A DNA stretch of 44,598 nt, taken from assembly GCA_949373085.1 (NCBI GenBank), contig CASICJ010000016.1:1-44598 (forward strand). The letters run 5' to 3'. The translations under genes were made by a program, and so were the position numbers. The stretch comes from an uncultured Verrucomicrobiales bacterium. GTDB taxonomy: Bacteria > Verrucomicrobiota > Verrucomicrobiia > Verrucomicrobiales > Akkermansiaceae. Below the pieces are notes generated by a model. That model saw only the letters and a program-made list of their open reading frames with translations. It searched no databases and was not told the DNA's origin. Positions 27,333-35,290 of the stretch are shown one piece after another; within the stretch, counting starts at the first letter, position 1; every line of letters starts with the position of its first letter.

Positions 27333-28778
27333 ATGAATGACATTGAAAACAGCTGGCTCGCCGAGCGCACCCGCCGCCATTTCTTTCGTGACTGTGGAGT
27401 CGGGCTCGGCTCCATCGCGATCAATTCCATGATGGGACAACTGCAAGCCGGACAACTCCCCGTCATCGATCCGGCCAACCCGATGAGCTCCCGCAAGCCT
27501 CCTCTTCCAGCGAAGGCCAAGAACGTCATCTTTCTCCACATGGCCGGCGCACCGAGCCAACTCGAACTCTTCGAAGATAAACCCAAACTCCGCGAATACC
27601 ACGGTAAGGCTCCCCCAAAAAGCCTCATGGAGGGCAAGCGCTTCGCCTTTCTCAAAGGTAACGAAACCCTCCTCGGCAACCAACGCGAGTTCGGTCGCTA
27701 CGGAGAATGTGGCATGTCGCTGAGCGAACTTTTCCCACACCACCGCAAAATCGTCGACGAAGTCGTCTGGCTTCGCGGCATGACCACCGACGTCTTCAAC
27801 CACGGCCCGGCCAAGCTCTTCATGAACACCGGGTTCCAGGCCCCGGGGCGACCCAGCATGGGCTCGTGGATCACCTACGGACTCGGCAGCGAATCAGAAA
27901 ACCTCCCCGGCTTCGTTGTTCTGCAAAGCGGACCACGCGGACCACGCGCCGGAAACTCCCTCTGGGCCAGCGGCTTTCTTCCGACCTCATTTCAAGGCGT
28001 TCCCTTCCGAGGAAAAGGCGATGCTATCCTCCACCTTCGTAGCCCAAAAGGTATCACCCGCGAACGCGAGCGCAGCTTCTATGACACCGTCGGTGCCCTC
28101 AATCGCGCCCGCCTCAAAGAAACTGGTGATCCCGAAATCCTCACCCGCCTCAACGCCTACGAAATGGCTTATCGCATGCAGACCAGTGCGCCTGAGCTCA
28201 TGGATCTCAAAGATGAATCCAAGACCACCCTTGATCGCTATGGCGTGAAACCCGGCGAATCATCTTTCGCTTCCAACTGCCTCCTCGCCCGCCGTCTCGT
28301 CGAACGCGGCTCCCGCTTCGTGCAACTCTATCACACCAACTGGGACAGCCACGGAGGCCCTGGTGAGAACCTCAACAAAGACTTTGAGAAAGTCTGCAAA
28401 GACGTCGACCAAGCCAGCGCCGCCCTCATCCTCGACCTCAAGGAACGCGGAATGTTAGAAGACACCCTCGTCATCTGGGGCGGTGAATTTGGGCGAACTC
28501 CGATGGGCGAAAACCGTAAGACGGTCGGCCGCGATCACCACATCGAAGCCTTCACCATGTGGATGGCCGGAGCCGGATTAAAGAGCGGTTATATCCATGG
28601 CCAAAGCGACGAACTTGGCTTCGGCGTAGTCGATGGAAAAGTCCACGTCCACGACCTCCACGCGACCCTCCTCCATCTCCTTGGCTTCGACCACGAACAA
28701 CTCACCTACCGCTTCCAGGGCCGAGACTTCCGCCTCACCGACGTTCACGGAAAAATCGTGAAGGAGATTCTGGCGTAA
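27333..28778 (+). CDS. DUF1501 Tat-exported protein (module 4)
   Basis: This 481-residue DUF1501 protein has a Tat-like leader (TRRHFFRDCGVGLGSIAINS). The core blocks are AKNVIFLHMAGAPSQLELFE, RPSMGSWITYGLGS, SRFVQLYHTNWDSHGG, TLVIWGGEFGRTPMGE, GRDHHIEAFTMWMAG and [20 protein letters not shown]...[15 protein letters not shown]. It is co-directional with and almost abutting the PSD gene. Its last 164 bp are the resident relative of the DUF1501 3' fragments found at 38.85 and 40.94 kb inside the repeat array. The fragments share several third-position differences from this gene, so they come from a different close paralogue. Confidence 0.85.
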   Translation: MNDIENSWLAERTRRHFFRDCGVGLGSIAINSMMGQLQAGQLPVIDPANPMSSRKPPLPAKAKNVIFLHMAGAPSQLELFEDKPKLREYHGKAPPKSLMEGKRFAFLKGNETLLGNQREFGRYGECGMSLSELFPHHRKIVDEVVWLRGMTTDVFNHGPAKLFMNTGFQAPGRPSMGSWITYGLGSESENLPGFVVLQSGPRGPRAGNSLWASGFLPTSFQGVPFRGKGDAILHLRSPKGITRERERSFYDTVGALNRARLKETGDPEILTRLNAYEMAYRMQTSAPELMDLKDESKTTLDRYGVKPGESSFASNCLLARRLVERGSRFVQLYHTNWDSHGGPGENLNKDFEKVCKDVDQASAALILDLKERGMLEDTLVIWGGEFGRTPMGENRKTVGRDHHIEAFTMWMAGAGLKSGYIHGQSDELGFGVVDGKVHVHDLHATLLHLLGFDHEQLTYRFQGRDFRLTDVHGKIVKEILA

Positions 28779-28902
28779 CCAAGAGCACCCGCTTTTGGAC
28801 GATTCCAATCAGTCGATTCAAAATTGCTCCCCACAACCTCTCGTCCTTCCTGACTTTCGTAGCTTCCTAAGCTCTTCTCATATTCTTGCATCACACAGAA
28901 TA

Positions 28903-28916
28903 TGTTCTTATGAACA
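28903..28916. promoter_or_regulatory. Palindrome TGTTC-TTAT-GAACA ahead of the transposase
   Basis: A perfect 5-bp inverted repeat with a 4-nt spacer lies 6 bp upstream of the transposase GTG. IS91-type elements insert next to GAAC/CAAG-like sequences and have hairpins near their termini. This could therefore mark the 5' (ter) end of the element, or be an operator for the transposase. Confidence 0.35.
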
Positions 28917-28922
28917 CTTTTT

Positions 28923-29822
28923 GTGTCTTCCGTCTACCAGCCCCGCCGTCCCCGCGCCTCTCCCCTCTGGCAACTGGTTCACCACGGCTGGGATGACTTC
29001 CTCGCAGACTACGAAACGAACCACCGCAAATCCCTCGGCCCGCTTCCCTCCTCCGCCGTCGCCACCGTCCAATCCTTCCTCAGATGCGGCGACCTCGCTT
29101 CCGGCTTCACCCGGCTCCAGTGCCCGGATTGCGGCCACGAACGCCTCCTCGCCTTCACCTGCAAGGGCCGCCACTTCTGCCCCTCCTGCCATCAACGTCG
29201 CGTCCGCTCCACCAGCGAATGGATCGCCACCTCGGTCTGCCACGAAGTTCCCCACCGCCAGTTCGTCTTCACCATCCCCCGTGTCCTGCGCGGCATCTTT
29301 CGCAAACGCCGCAGGCTCCTCACTATTCTCTTTCACACCGCCACCGCTACCCTCCAGGACGCCTTCCGCACCCGTCTGAATCTCGCTCAAGGCCGCATCG
29401 GAGCCATCGCCGCCCTCGACACCTTTGGCGACTACCTCATCTTCCACCCTCACCTTCACATCCTTGCCGCCGATGGCCTCTTCACCCCTGATGGCCGCTT
29501 CCACTGCATGCCCGCCGACGACCTTGCTCCCACCATCGAATTCTTCCGTCACCGCTTCCTCCATGCCCTCCAAGACGCCAAACTCATCAGCCCCAAAAAG
29601 CTGGCCAATCTCCTTTCCTGGAAACACTCCGGCTTCAATATCCACCACGGCGGCAAACAACCCGTCCCCGCCCACGACGCCGCCGGTCGCAAGCGTTTGG
29701 CGGAATATTTGCTCCGCCATCCTTTCTCCCCCATGTATTCCGCCCAAATTCGTTCTTCACGGACTTTCCTCCAAAAGCAAATTCCTAGCAGTAATAGGAG
29801 CTCCAGCAATTGCTGGGATTAA
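28923..29822 (+). pseudogene. IS91/ISCR-like HUH transposase, C-terminally truncated
   Basis: The N-terminal zinc-binding domain (CPDCGHERLLAF, then CPSCHQRR) is followed by the rolling-circle transposase core. That core has the HUH motif in FHPHLHILAADG and the segment LSWKHSGFNIHHGGKQPVP...RLAEYLLRHPFS, in which the tyrosine of AEY is the expected nucleophile. Native sequence stops at PFS (about base 29729). From there the frame runs into the 72-bp repeat (PMYSAQIRSSRTFLQ) and ends at 29822. Relatives continue for roughly another 100 residues (PFSLEKM-type), so this copy is probably inactive, although both catalytic motifs survive. The repeat begins with CCTTTCTCC, the same bases that encode PFS, so the junction sits on microhomology. 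Start is GTG 28923; an in-frame stop lies 12 bp upstream. Confidence 0.8.
29721..29792 (+). repeat. Array repeat copy A (class I centre)
   Basis: This 72-bp copy begins CCTTTCTCCCCCATG and ends AAAAGCAAATTCCTAGCAGT, with the class I centre (CCCAAATTCGTTCTTCACGG). It truncates the transposase on its left and a minus-strand small membrane protein gene on its right. Confidence 0.9.
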
Positions 29823-29918
29823 GGTAGTCCAGCTCTCCATGCCACCTCCCAAGTAACCTAAAAGGGCAAGCGCGATTAAGATAATTCCGGTATTTATTCC
29901 TATTTTTGGCATGTTCAT
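29791..29918 (-). pseudogene. Small membrane protein gene truncated by repeat copy A
   Basis: On the minus strand, ATG 29918 starts MNMPKIGINTGIILIALALL, followed by GYLGGGMESWTTLIPAIAG. This resembles the N-terminus of short two- or three-helix membrane proteins of unknown function seen in Planctomycetota/Verrucomicrobiota. After about 43 residues the frame enters the reverse complement of the repeat (ARNLLLEESP), so the native C-terminus is missing. A degenerate repeat right end precedes the start codon on the same strand. Confidence 0.45.
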
Positions 29919-29926
29919 TTGATCGT

Positions 29927-29952
29927 GACTGCTAGGAAGAAGGAGCTGGAGG
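29927..29952 (-). repeat. Degenerate inverted copy of the repeat right end
   Basis: Read on the minus strand this is CCTCCA, eight unrelated bases, then TTCCTAGCAGTC. The intact copies B, C and E have the same two blocks at the same 8-base spacing (CCTCCA in copies B and E, CCGCCA in C). It is the only minus-strand match noticed and lies just upstream of the small membrane protein start. Confidence 0.5.
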
Positions 29953-30047
29953 CTCGGATTGAGAAGAGCGGTCGGTAACACGAATGGTGGCTCTTGATTG
30001 TGGATTGTCAGGAAATGTGCCTGATCTCAATCCGATACAGTTTCGAT

Positions 30048-31535
30048 TCAAAAGAAATCACGGATCGCTGGCTTGGTGACTTTCCCCATCGCATTGCGGG
30101 GGAGGGAATCCATTACCAGCAAACGCTTGGGAATTTTGTACGTCGAAAGCTGATCGCGGCACCATTCCCGGAGGGAGTCGATCGTGAGCTCCTTGCCTTC
30201 GACCAGGACGGTTGCCACGGCGACCATCTCACCCCAGGTATCGTCGTTCACGCCGATGACGGCACACTCATCAATCGCAGGGTGCAGCAGCAAAGAGGCC
30301 TCGATCTCGAGAGCGGAAAGTTTGTATCCACCGCTCTTGATGATGTCGACTGAGAGGCGCCCCATGATTCGATAGTAACCGGTCTCAATCACAGCCATAT
30401 CACCGGTGATAAACCACCCATCATCGAACGAATCTTTTGTGACGCCGGGCTTATTCCAATACTCGTGAAACACCCCGGGGCCGCGCACTTGAATCTCACC
30501 CGCTTCGCCTTCCTCTGTCACGAGGTCGCCCTCTTCGGTCTTGAGCCGAGCTTCCACTTTTGGCAATGGTTGACCTACGGCGCCGGGCCTGCGTTCCCCG
30601 TGAAAGGGATTCGAAAGTGCCATGCCGATCTCCGTCATTCCATAGCGTTCCAGAAGTTTTTGACCGGTCAGCTCGGTCCATTTTTCGTGCACGCTGGCAG
30701 GCAAGGCGGCGGAACCCGAGATCATGAGGCGCAGCTTGGAAAATTCATGAATGATCGTCTCGCGTTCTTCCTCGGATTTGGACTCCAAGGCTTGGATCAA
30801 CTTGACGTAAATTGTAGGGACGGCCATGAAAACGGTGTAGGCACCTTCAGAGACCCTCCCCAGTATGGTCTCCATATCGAAATGGGGAAACGGTTCGATG
30901 CTTGCCCCGCTCCACAAGGCGCAGGAGGCGATGTTGATGATTCCATGGATATGGTGAAGTGGCAGGAACAGGGGAATTCGATCCATCGCCTGCCATTCCC
31001 ACGCTTCGACGAGGCTCTCAATCTGTGCCTGAATGTTCGCGTGAGTCGTCACCACTCCCTTGGGTTTGCTCGTTGTGCCACTCGTGTAAAGAATCATTCC
31101 CCGGCGATTCGATGAAATCTCCGGGAGTGTCTTTTCAGGGGTATCATCGACATCCTCGATGAGGGTTAAGCGCAGGTTCAGACGTGCGCACAGGTCGGTA
31201 ACCTTGGCTGCATTTTCACGAGTCGTTATGACCTGGATCGACTCTGAATTAGTCAGGGCATACTCCAGTTCCGGCTCCGTCGCAGAAAGACATAGCGGCA
31301 TCGCGACGCCACCGGCCCGCCAGATTGCCCACTGTGTCGTGATATAGGCAAAGCCGGCTGGCGCGAGGAAAGCAATTCGTGCTTCCGCCAAATCATCAGT
31401 GTTCTTCAGAAATGACGCGGCTAAGGAAGCGGAACGATCCAGTATTTCCGCATAGGTGTAGTCCCTCGCTTCGGTGTGAAGGGCTATTTTGTCGCCGTAG
31501 GACCGGGCGCGTGAAATCAATTCCAATTCTATCAT
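30048..31535 (-). CDS. matB: Malonyl-CoA synthetase-like acyl-CoA ligase
   Basis: This 495-residue ANL-superfamily enzyme activates a carboxylate with ATP and CoA. Visible motifs are the P-loop MILYTSGTTSKPKGVV, the A5 motif ERYGMTEIGMALSNP, the A7 motif GWFITGDMA, the hinge region GRLSVDIIKSGGYKLSALEI and the C-terminal catalytic lysine in PRNAMGKVTK. The DIIKSGGYKLSALEIE region and the length fit the MatB/ACSF3 malonyl-CoA synthetase branch. The preceding madM and madL genes (malonate transporter, 8 bp upstream) support malonate as substrate. No malonyl-CoA decarboxylase gene is present in the window. The malonate assignment combines family features and context; the ligase call itself is firm. 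Confidence 0.8.
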   Translation of the reverse strand: MIELELISRARSYGDKIALHTEARDYTYAEILDRSASLAASFLKNTDDLAEARIAFLAPAGFAYITTQWAIWRAGGVAMPLCLSATEPELEYALTNSESIQVITTRENAAKVTDLCARLNLRLTLIEDVDDTPEKTLPEISSNRRGMILYTSGTTSKPKGVVTTHANIQAQIESLVEAWEWQAMDRIPLFLPLHHIHGIINIASCALWSGASIEPFPHFDMETILGRVSEGAYTVFMAVPTIYVKLIQALESKSEEERETIIHEFSKLRLMISGSAALPASVHEKWTELTGQKLLERYGMTEIGMALSNPFHGERRPGAVGQPLPKVEARLKTEEGDLVTEEGEAGEIQVRGPGVFHEYWNKPGVTKDSFDDGWFITGDMAVIETGYYRIMGRLSVDIIKSGGYKLSALEIEASLLLHPAIDECAVIGVNDDTWGEMVAVATVLVEGKELTIDSLREWCRDQLSTYKIPKRLLVMDSLPRNAMGKVTKPAIRDFF

Positions 31536-31543
31536 TACAATGC

Positions 31544-32317
31544 TTATTCAACAATCAAGCGGATCACGAGAAATATCAGTGATGGACCTAACAAACAACC
31601 TAATCCGGTGTAGAAAGTGGCGGTCATCGCTCCGTAGGGAACCAGCTTCGGGTCGGTCGCGGCGAGACCTCCAGCCACTCCGCTGGTGGTGCCCATGAGG
31701 CCTCCGAAAATCAGGGCCGAACGAGGATTGTTCAGTCCGATGAAGGGGGCGACGAACGGAGTCACTATCATTACCAAAATTGACTTCACTAATCCTGCGG
31801 CGACACACAGTGCCATGACGTCAGAACTGGCTCCTAAGGCTCCGCCCGTTACAGGGCCAACGATGTAAGTCGCTGCGCCGGCTCCGATTGTTGTGATGCT
31901 GACGGCGTCCCGGTATCCAAAGGCATAGGCGACGCAGGCTCCGATAAAAAAGGAGACCAGCACTCCAGCGAAAAGAGAGACAATCCCACTAAGACCGGTC
32001 TTCCGAAATTCCTCCATCCGCACTCCGAACGCCGTTGCAACGATGGCGAGGTCCCGGAGCATGGCACCTCCCATTATGCCAATGCCTGCGAGCGCGGGGA
32101 CATCTGCGATCCCCTTGCTTCCTCCGGTTAGTTTTCCTCCGAAGTATGCCAGAACCAGTCCCACAAAAATCGCGATCGCCGAACCGTGGATTCTTCCCCG
32201 GGTGAGATGTTTGGAAACGAGATAGGAGAGCCAGACGGTGATGCCAATGACAGCAAAGGCCGTGACGAGATGGTACTTGATTAGGACATCCTGCTGGAGA
32301 AATTCAAAAATCTTCAT
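31544..32317 (-). CDS. madM: Malonate transporter subunit MadM
   Basis: This 257-residue, very hydrophobic protein has multiple membrane helices and Gly-rich blocks (ADVPALAGIGIMGGAMLRDL, ATYIVGPVTGGALGASSDVM, ALIFGGLMGTTSGVAGGLAA) characteristic of MadM. MadM pairs with MadL to form a sodium-dependent malonate uptake system. It overlaps madL by 4 bp and precedes the ligase by 8 bp, so all three form one operon read on the minus strand. Length matches the family, and no damage is seen although repeats bound the module on both sides. Confidence 0.85.
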   Translation of the reverse strand: MKIFEFLQQDVLIKYHLVTAFAVIGITVWLSYLVSKHLTRGRIHGSAIAIFVGLVLAYFGGKLTGGSKGIADVPALAGIGIMGGAMLRDLAIVATAFGVRMEEFRKTGLSGIVSLFAGVLVSFFIGACVAYAFGYRDAVSITTIGAGAATYIVGPVTGGALGASSDVMALCVAAGLVKSILVMIVTPFVAPFIGLNNPRSALIFGGLMGTTSGVAGGLAATDPKLVPYGAMTATFYTGLGCLLGPSLIFLVIRLIVE

Positions 32318-32706
32318 GAGGGGATATCTGTTGTTTCACCTTCTTCAGCATCCGTGCCCCCGATTCTGCTGATGATGGGGACGAGAGCAAAGCAAGCCAC
32401 TACCGAAAGGGTTCCGGCCATAATTGCAATCCAACCACCCGAAACCGCCGCTACGACATTCTGACTCGCTGCCATCGCTACGACGATAGGAATGTAAATC
32501 GAACTCCAGAAGGTGATGCCTCCTCCCGTCGGTGCCTCGATTCGTCCTGATTTCTGCAGTCGATCACAGACCAGGATGAGTAGGAGCATCGCGATTCCCA
32601 CTCCTCCGATATTTTTGTCCAGACCCACTGCCCAACCAAGTAGTCTGCCGACGGCCAATCCAATTAGCAGACAGATTGAAAGCAGAGCCGTTCCATAAAT
32701 TGGCAT
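32314..32706 (-). CDS. madL: Malonate transporter subunit MadL
   Basis: This 130-residue membrane protein has about four helices and the conserved opening MPIYGTALLSICLLIGLAVG, then LLGWAVGLDKNIGGVGIAML and GGITFWSSIYIPIVVAMAAS. These are hallmarks of MadL, the small partner of MadM. It is first in the operon. The 200 bp upstream, up to the truncated 3D-domain gene, must contain the promoter, though no convincing -35/-10 pair stood out. Confidence 0.85.
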   Translation of the reverse strand: MPIYGTALLSICLLIGLAVGRLLGWAVGLDKNIGGVGIAMLLLILVCDRLQKSGRIEAPTGGGITFWSSIYIPIVVAMAASQNVVAAVSGGWIAIMAGTLSVVACFALVPIISRIGGTDAEEGETTDIPS

Positions 32707-32908
32707 GGGAAAGCCCTATCTAATTCCAAAATTTTGGTCAACCACCTTGTTCCTAGGAAACGGGGAGGACGAATAAAACTGTCAAGAGATGCCGCCTGAC
32801 CCAGCGACTCGGAGACGGGCGAGACGCAGACGGAGTTCCAGTCAGGTGCGAATTGATGGCGCCTTTCGCATTTGATTTCCGGACCTGACGCTTCCAGATT
32901 ATCAGTCG

Positions 32909-33118
32909 ATGAATTGTCGTGTTATAGAATTTCTTGCTGTGGCCCTCGCGCTTTTCGCGACGGCTTCGATGGGGAGAGCTGAGGAGACGGCGGCGAAAAA
33001 AGAGTCGCTGCTGAAACTCAAGGTCCGAACGACTGCCTATACGCACACGGAGTCTGACCATGTGACCTACGGAAATAAATCGGCCTTAGGAACGGTGCTG
33101 CGTTACACCCCCGAATAA
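32909..33118 (+). pseudogene. 3D-domain secreted protein, truncated by repeat copy B
   Basis: A signal peptide (MNCRVIEFLAVALALFATAS, then MGRA) is followed by LKVRTTAYTHTESDHVTYGN and KSALGTVLRYTP. This is the start of a 3D (Asp-Asp-Asp) domain as in RlpA/MltA-like cell-wall proteins. The domain normally continues with the aspartate-bearing strands. Here it stops after YTPE at a TAA that sits in TAACCCCCTTT, the left flank of the repeat. The catalytic region is lost. Confidence 0.7.
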
Positions 33119-33121
33119 CCC

Positions 33122-33193
33122 CCTTTCTCCCCCATGTATTCCGCCCAAATTCGTTCTTCACGGACTTTCCTCCAAAAGCAAATTCCTAGCAGT
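33122..33193 (+). repeat. Array repeat copy B (class I centre)
   Basis: This 72-bp copy is identical by eye to copy A and is preceded by TAACCC, as is copy C. Its frame through the right end reads KSKFLAVVVV then stop. Confidence 0.9.
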
Positions 33194-33313
33194 CGTCGTA
33201 GTTTGACCTTGGATCATGACCTGATTGGTAATCTTCTGCTTGCAAGATGGGCGTCCAAGAATGAACTTCATAATCGGGCGTAGAGACGGGTAAGTGCATC
33301 ACAGGATTAACCC
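33194..33313. other. 120-bp segment between copies B and C
   Basis: This is the shortest interval in the array. No complete gene is present. One minus-strand frame is open across the whole segment (NPVMHLPVSTPDYEVHSWTP, then ILQAEDYQSGHDPRSNYDD) and closes in the repeat at TGC TAG. It may be an internal fragment of an unrecognised gene. Confidence 0.4.
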
Positions 33314-33385
33314 CCTTTCTCCCCCATGTATTCCGCCAAACCCGGGTTTCCGCGACCTTCCCGCCAAAAGCAAATTCCTAGCAGT
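33314..33385 (+). repeat. Array repeat copy C (class II centre)
   Basis: This 72-bp copy has the same left and right ends as copy A, but its centre contains the perfect palindrome AAACCCGGGTTT. It lies just upstream of the fucosidase start. Confidence 0.9.
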
Positions 33386-33394
33386 CAGTCCCAC

Positions 33395-35116
33395 GTGAAA
33401 AGCAAATTCCTAGCAATAATAATTCTCTGCCTGACACTCGCATTATTCAGCGACAGCTCGCGGGCTGACGATCTTTCCACCGGCCCGCTCCCACGCAACG
33501 GCCTCGCTCTTCCTTCGGCGCAACAACTTATCTGGCACGATTACGAGGTCGGCATGTTCATCCACTTTGGACCCAGTACCTTTCTCGACTGGGTCATCGA
33601 CTGGCCGGTGCCGGAGTACCGCGCCAAAGAAGTGAAATCGCATCAGATGCCCGACAAGCCGGAGCACATGTTCGATCCCAGAAATTTCAACCCCAAGAAA
33701 CTCGACACGGATCAATGGGTGGCCGCTGCCGAAGCGATGGGAGCCGGGTACATCGTCCTCGTCGCCAAGCACCATGGCGGGTTCTGCCTTTGGCAGACAG
33801 AGACGAGCGAACACGGCGTTCGCAATTCGCCCTGGCGCGGAGGCAAGGGCGACGTCGTGGCGGATCTTGCCGAATCGTGCCACAAACGAGGTATGCCGAT
33901 GGGGGTTTATCTTTCGCCGCAAGACCATGTCCACGGTGCCGCTGGCGGCGGGCGCTGTCGCACACCGGAAGACCAGAAACGCTACCAGGAAATCTATCGT
34001 CGGCAGCTCACCGAACTGCTGACCCGCTACGGCAAGATGTCGGAGATCTGGTTCGACGGCGGCCTGGCGGTGGAAGTCGGCGACCTGATCCGCCAGCACG
34101 CGCCGGATGCCGTCGTGTTCCAGGGACCGCAGGCAAATATCCGCTGGGTTGGCAACGAGGATGGCTTTGCGCCCTACCCCTGCTGGAACGCCATTTCGAC
34201 CAAGATAGCCCGGTCGGGAATCGGCACGGCGGTTCATGGAAAGCCGGACGGGACCGTCTGGATGCCGGTTGAATGTGATACCAAGATCCGGGGGCAGTGG
34301 CATTGGGCCTCCGACAAAACCGAGTGGGGATCCGCCTCGCTGAAGAGCCTGGATGTCCTCATGGATACCTACTACCGCTCGGTTGGTCACGGACAAGTTC
34401 TCCTGCTGAACCATTCGCCCGACCGATCAGGCCGAATCACGGATGCTGACTTCAAGCGCGGGGCCGAGCTTGGAGCGGAAGTCCGCCGAAGGTTTGGCCG
34501 CAGCCTCGCGGAAACCGATGGGCGCGGAACCTCCATCGAACTGGACATGGGCAAAGCCACGACCGTCGACCACGTCATCACGATGGAAGATATCGCCCAT
34601 GGCGAACGCATCCGTTCCTACGTATTGGAAGGCTACCGGAAAGGTAGTTGGAAGCAGCTGTGTGAGGGGACTGCAATCGGCCACAAAAAGATCGACCGTT
34701 TCCCCCAAATTTCGGTGGAAAAAATTCGGCTCCGTGTGATCACTGCGTCGGCCTCACCGGTCGTTCGCAAACTCGCTGCTTACCATGTCAAGGCTGCGGC
34801 CGCCGCGACAGGTATTGGTCTGCCCCTGGACACCATTGAACTTCAACTTGCTGCAGCCACCGGCGAAGAAGAAAAATTCGATCTTTCCCCATGGATCAAG
34901 GGCCCCGGACAGTATACGTTGATTCTCCGGGCCAAGGGCGACGCACCCCACCCCCTCCTAGTCGATCTCAAGTTGATCATCGACGGAGCTGAGGCGACTC
35001 AGTATCTGAAGCCTCTGGAGGATAAGCCGGGATACTTCGATCTCAACATCACTGTTACCCGGTCTTGGCCCAAGGGCTCGCTGATCCTCCAACGGTCTTC
35101 CCCGCCGAAGAAATAG
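33395..35116 (+). CDS. Secreted alpha-L-fucosidase (GH29)
   Basis: This GH29 enzyme removes alpha-L-fucose from glycans. The catalytic domain runs from YEVGMFIHFGPSTFLDW through YIVLVAKHHGGFCLWQTETS, MGVYLSPQDH and SEIWFDGG, whose Asp (residue 221 from the chosen start) is the expected nucleophile, to SVGHGQVLLLNHSPD. A C-terminal beta-sandwich follows (TSIELDMGKATTVDHVITME ... RLRVITASA), of F5/8 discoidin type. GTG 33395 is chosen because VKSKFLAIIILCLTLALFS is a proper signal peptide. The frame also extends to ATG 33326 inside repeat copy C, which would add 23 residues of repeat-encoded sequence. The signal peptide codons KSKFLA are the same 18 bases as the repeat right end. Base composition is more GC-rich than the neighbouring MORN genes. 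Nearby sulfatases suggest a role on sulfated fucans. Confidence 0.85.
   Translation: MKSKFLAIIILCLTLALFSDSSRADDLSTGPLPRNGLALPSAQQLIWHDYEVGMFIHFGPSTFLDWVIDWPVPEYRAKEVKSHQMPDKPEHMFDPRNFNPKKLDTDQWVAAAEAMGAGYIVLVAKHHGGFCLWQTETSEHGVRNSPWRGGKGDVVADLAESCHKRGMPMGVYLSPQDHVHGAAGGGRCRTPEDQKRYQEIYRRQLTELLTRYGKMSEIWFDGGLAVEVGDLIRQHAPDAVVFQGPQANIRWVGNEDGFAPYPCWNAISTKIARSGIGTAVHGKPDGTVWMPVECDTKIRGQWHWASDKTEWGSASLKSLDVLMDTYYRSVGHGQVLLLNHSPDRSGRITDADFKRGAELGAEVRRRFGRSLAETDGRGTSIELDMGKATTVDHVITMEDIAHGERIRSYVLEGYRKGSWKQLCEGTAIGHKKIDRFPQISVEKIRLRVITASASPVVRKLAAYHVKAAAAATGIGLPLDTIELQLAAATGEEEKFDLSPWIKGPGQYTLILRAKGDAPHPLLVDLKLIIDGAEATQYLKPLEDKPGYFDLNITVTRSWPKGSLILQRSSPPKK
33398..33415 (+). repeat. Isolated right-end 18-mer encoding the fucosidase leader
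   Basis: AAAAGCAAATTCCTAGCA is repeated here 15 bp after the right end of copy C, as codons 2-7 of the fucosidase. It is followed by ATAATAATTCTC, which resembles the sequence after copy H (ATAATATTCTC). Confidence 0.8.
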
Positions 35117-35167
35117 TCGGGCGATAATCCATTTTTGCACTGTGGGAGGAAAAGGTGTTGTTCAGTA

Positions 35168-35290
35168 ATGTTCAGTAGTATCACGGTGGCCATGGACGGA
35201 ACCGTTCTGTTGTTCGAGGAGCAACGGGAGAAAGGAGTCGTCGAGGTCAACCCAGGTGGGCCTGTCCTGCTGTTGGGATTGCAAAAAAAA
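35168..35290 (+). pseudogene. Sialidase/BNR-like fragment ending at repeat copy D
   Basis: ATG 35168 opens MFSSITVAMDGTVLLFEEQR and EKGVVEVNPGG. The ITVAxDGTVLxF pattern resembles the first blade of secreted sialidase/BNR-repeat proteins. There is no signal peptide, and the frame enters the repeat 123 bp later, so it is a remnant. The rest of the 35117-35495 gap holds only copy D and about 130 bp of leader for the sulfatase. Confidence 0.35.

Noticed and set aside
28779-28922. Imperfect CCAA/TTGG hairpin after the module 4 DUF1501 gene as a terminator
   Set aside because: The stem is only four base pairs and lacks a T-run.
28908-29747. Long minus-strand ORF opposite the transposase
   Set aside because: It is a shadow of the GC-rich transposase codons, with a Gly/Ala/Glu-rich product and no recognisable domain.
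33326-33394. ATG in repeat copy C as the true fucosidase start
   Set aside because: It would put 23 residues of repeat-encoded, non-hydrophobic sequence in front of a complete signal peptide; GTG 33395 fits better, although the longer form cannot be excluded.
33443-34414. 323-codon minus-strand ORF opposite the fucosidase
   Set aside because: The + strand encodes a complete GH29 catalytic domain; the reverse frame has no domain features.
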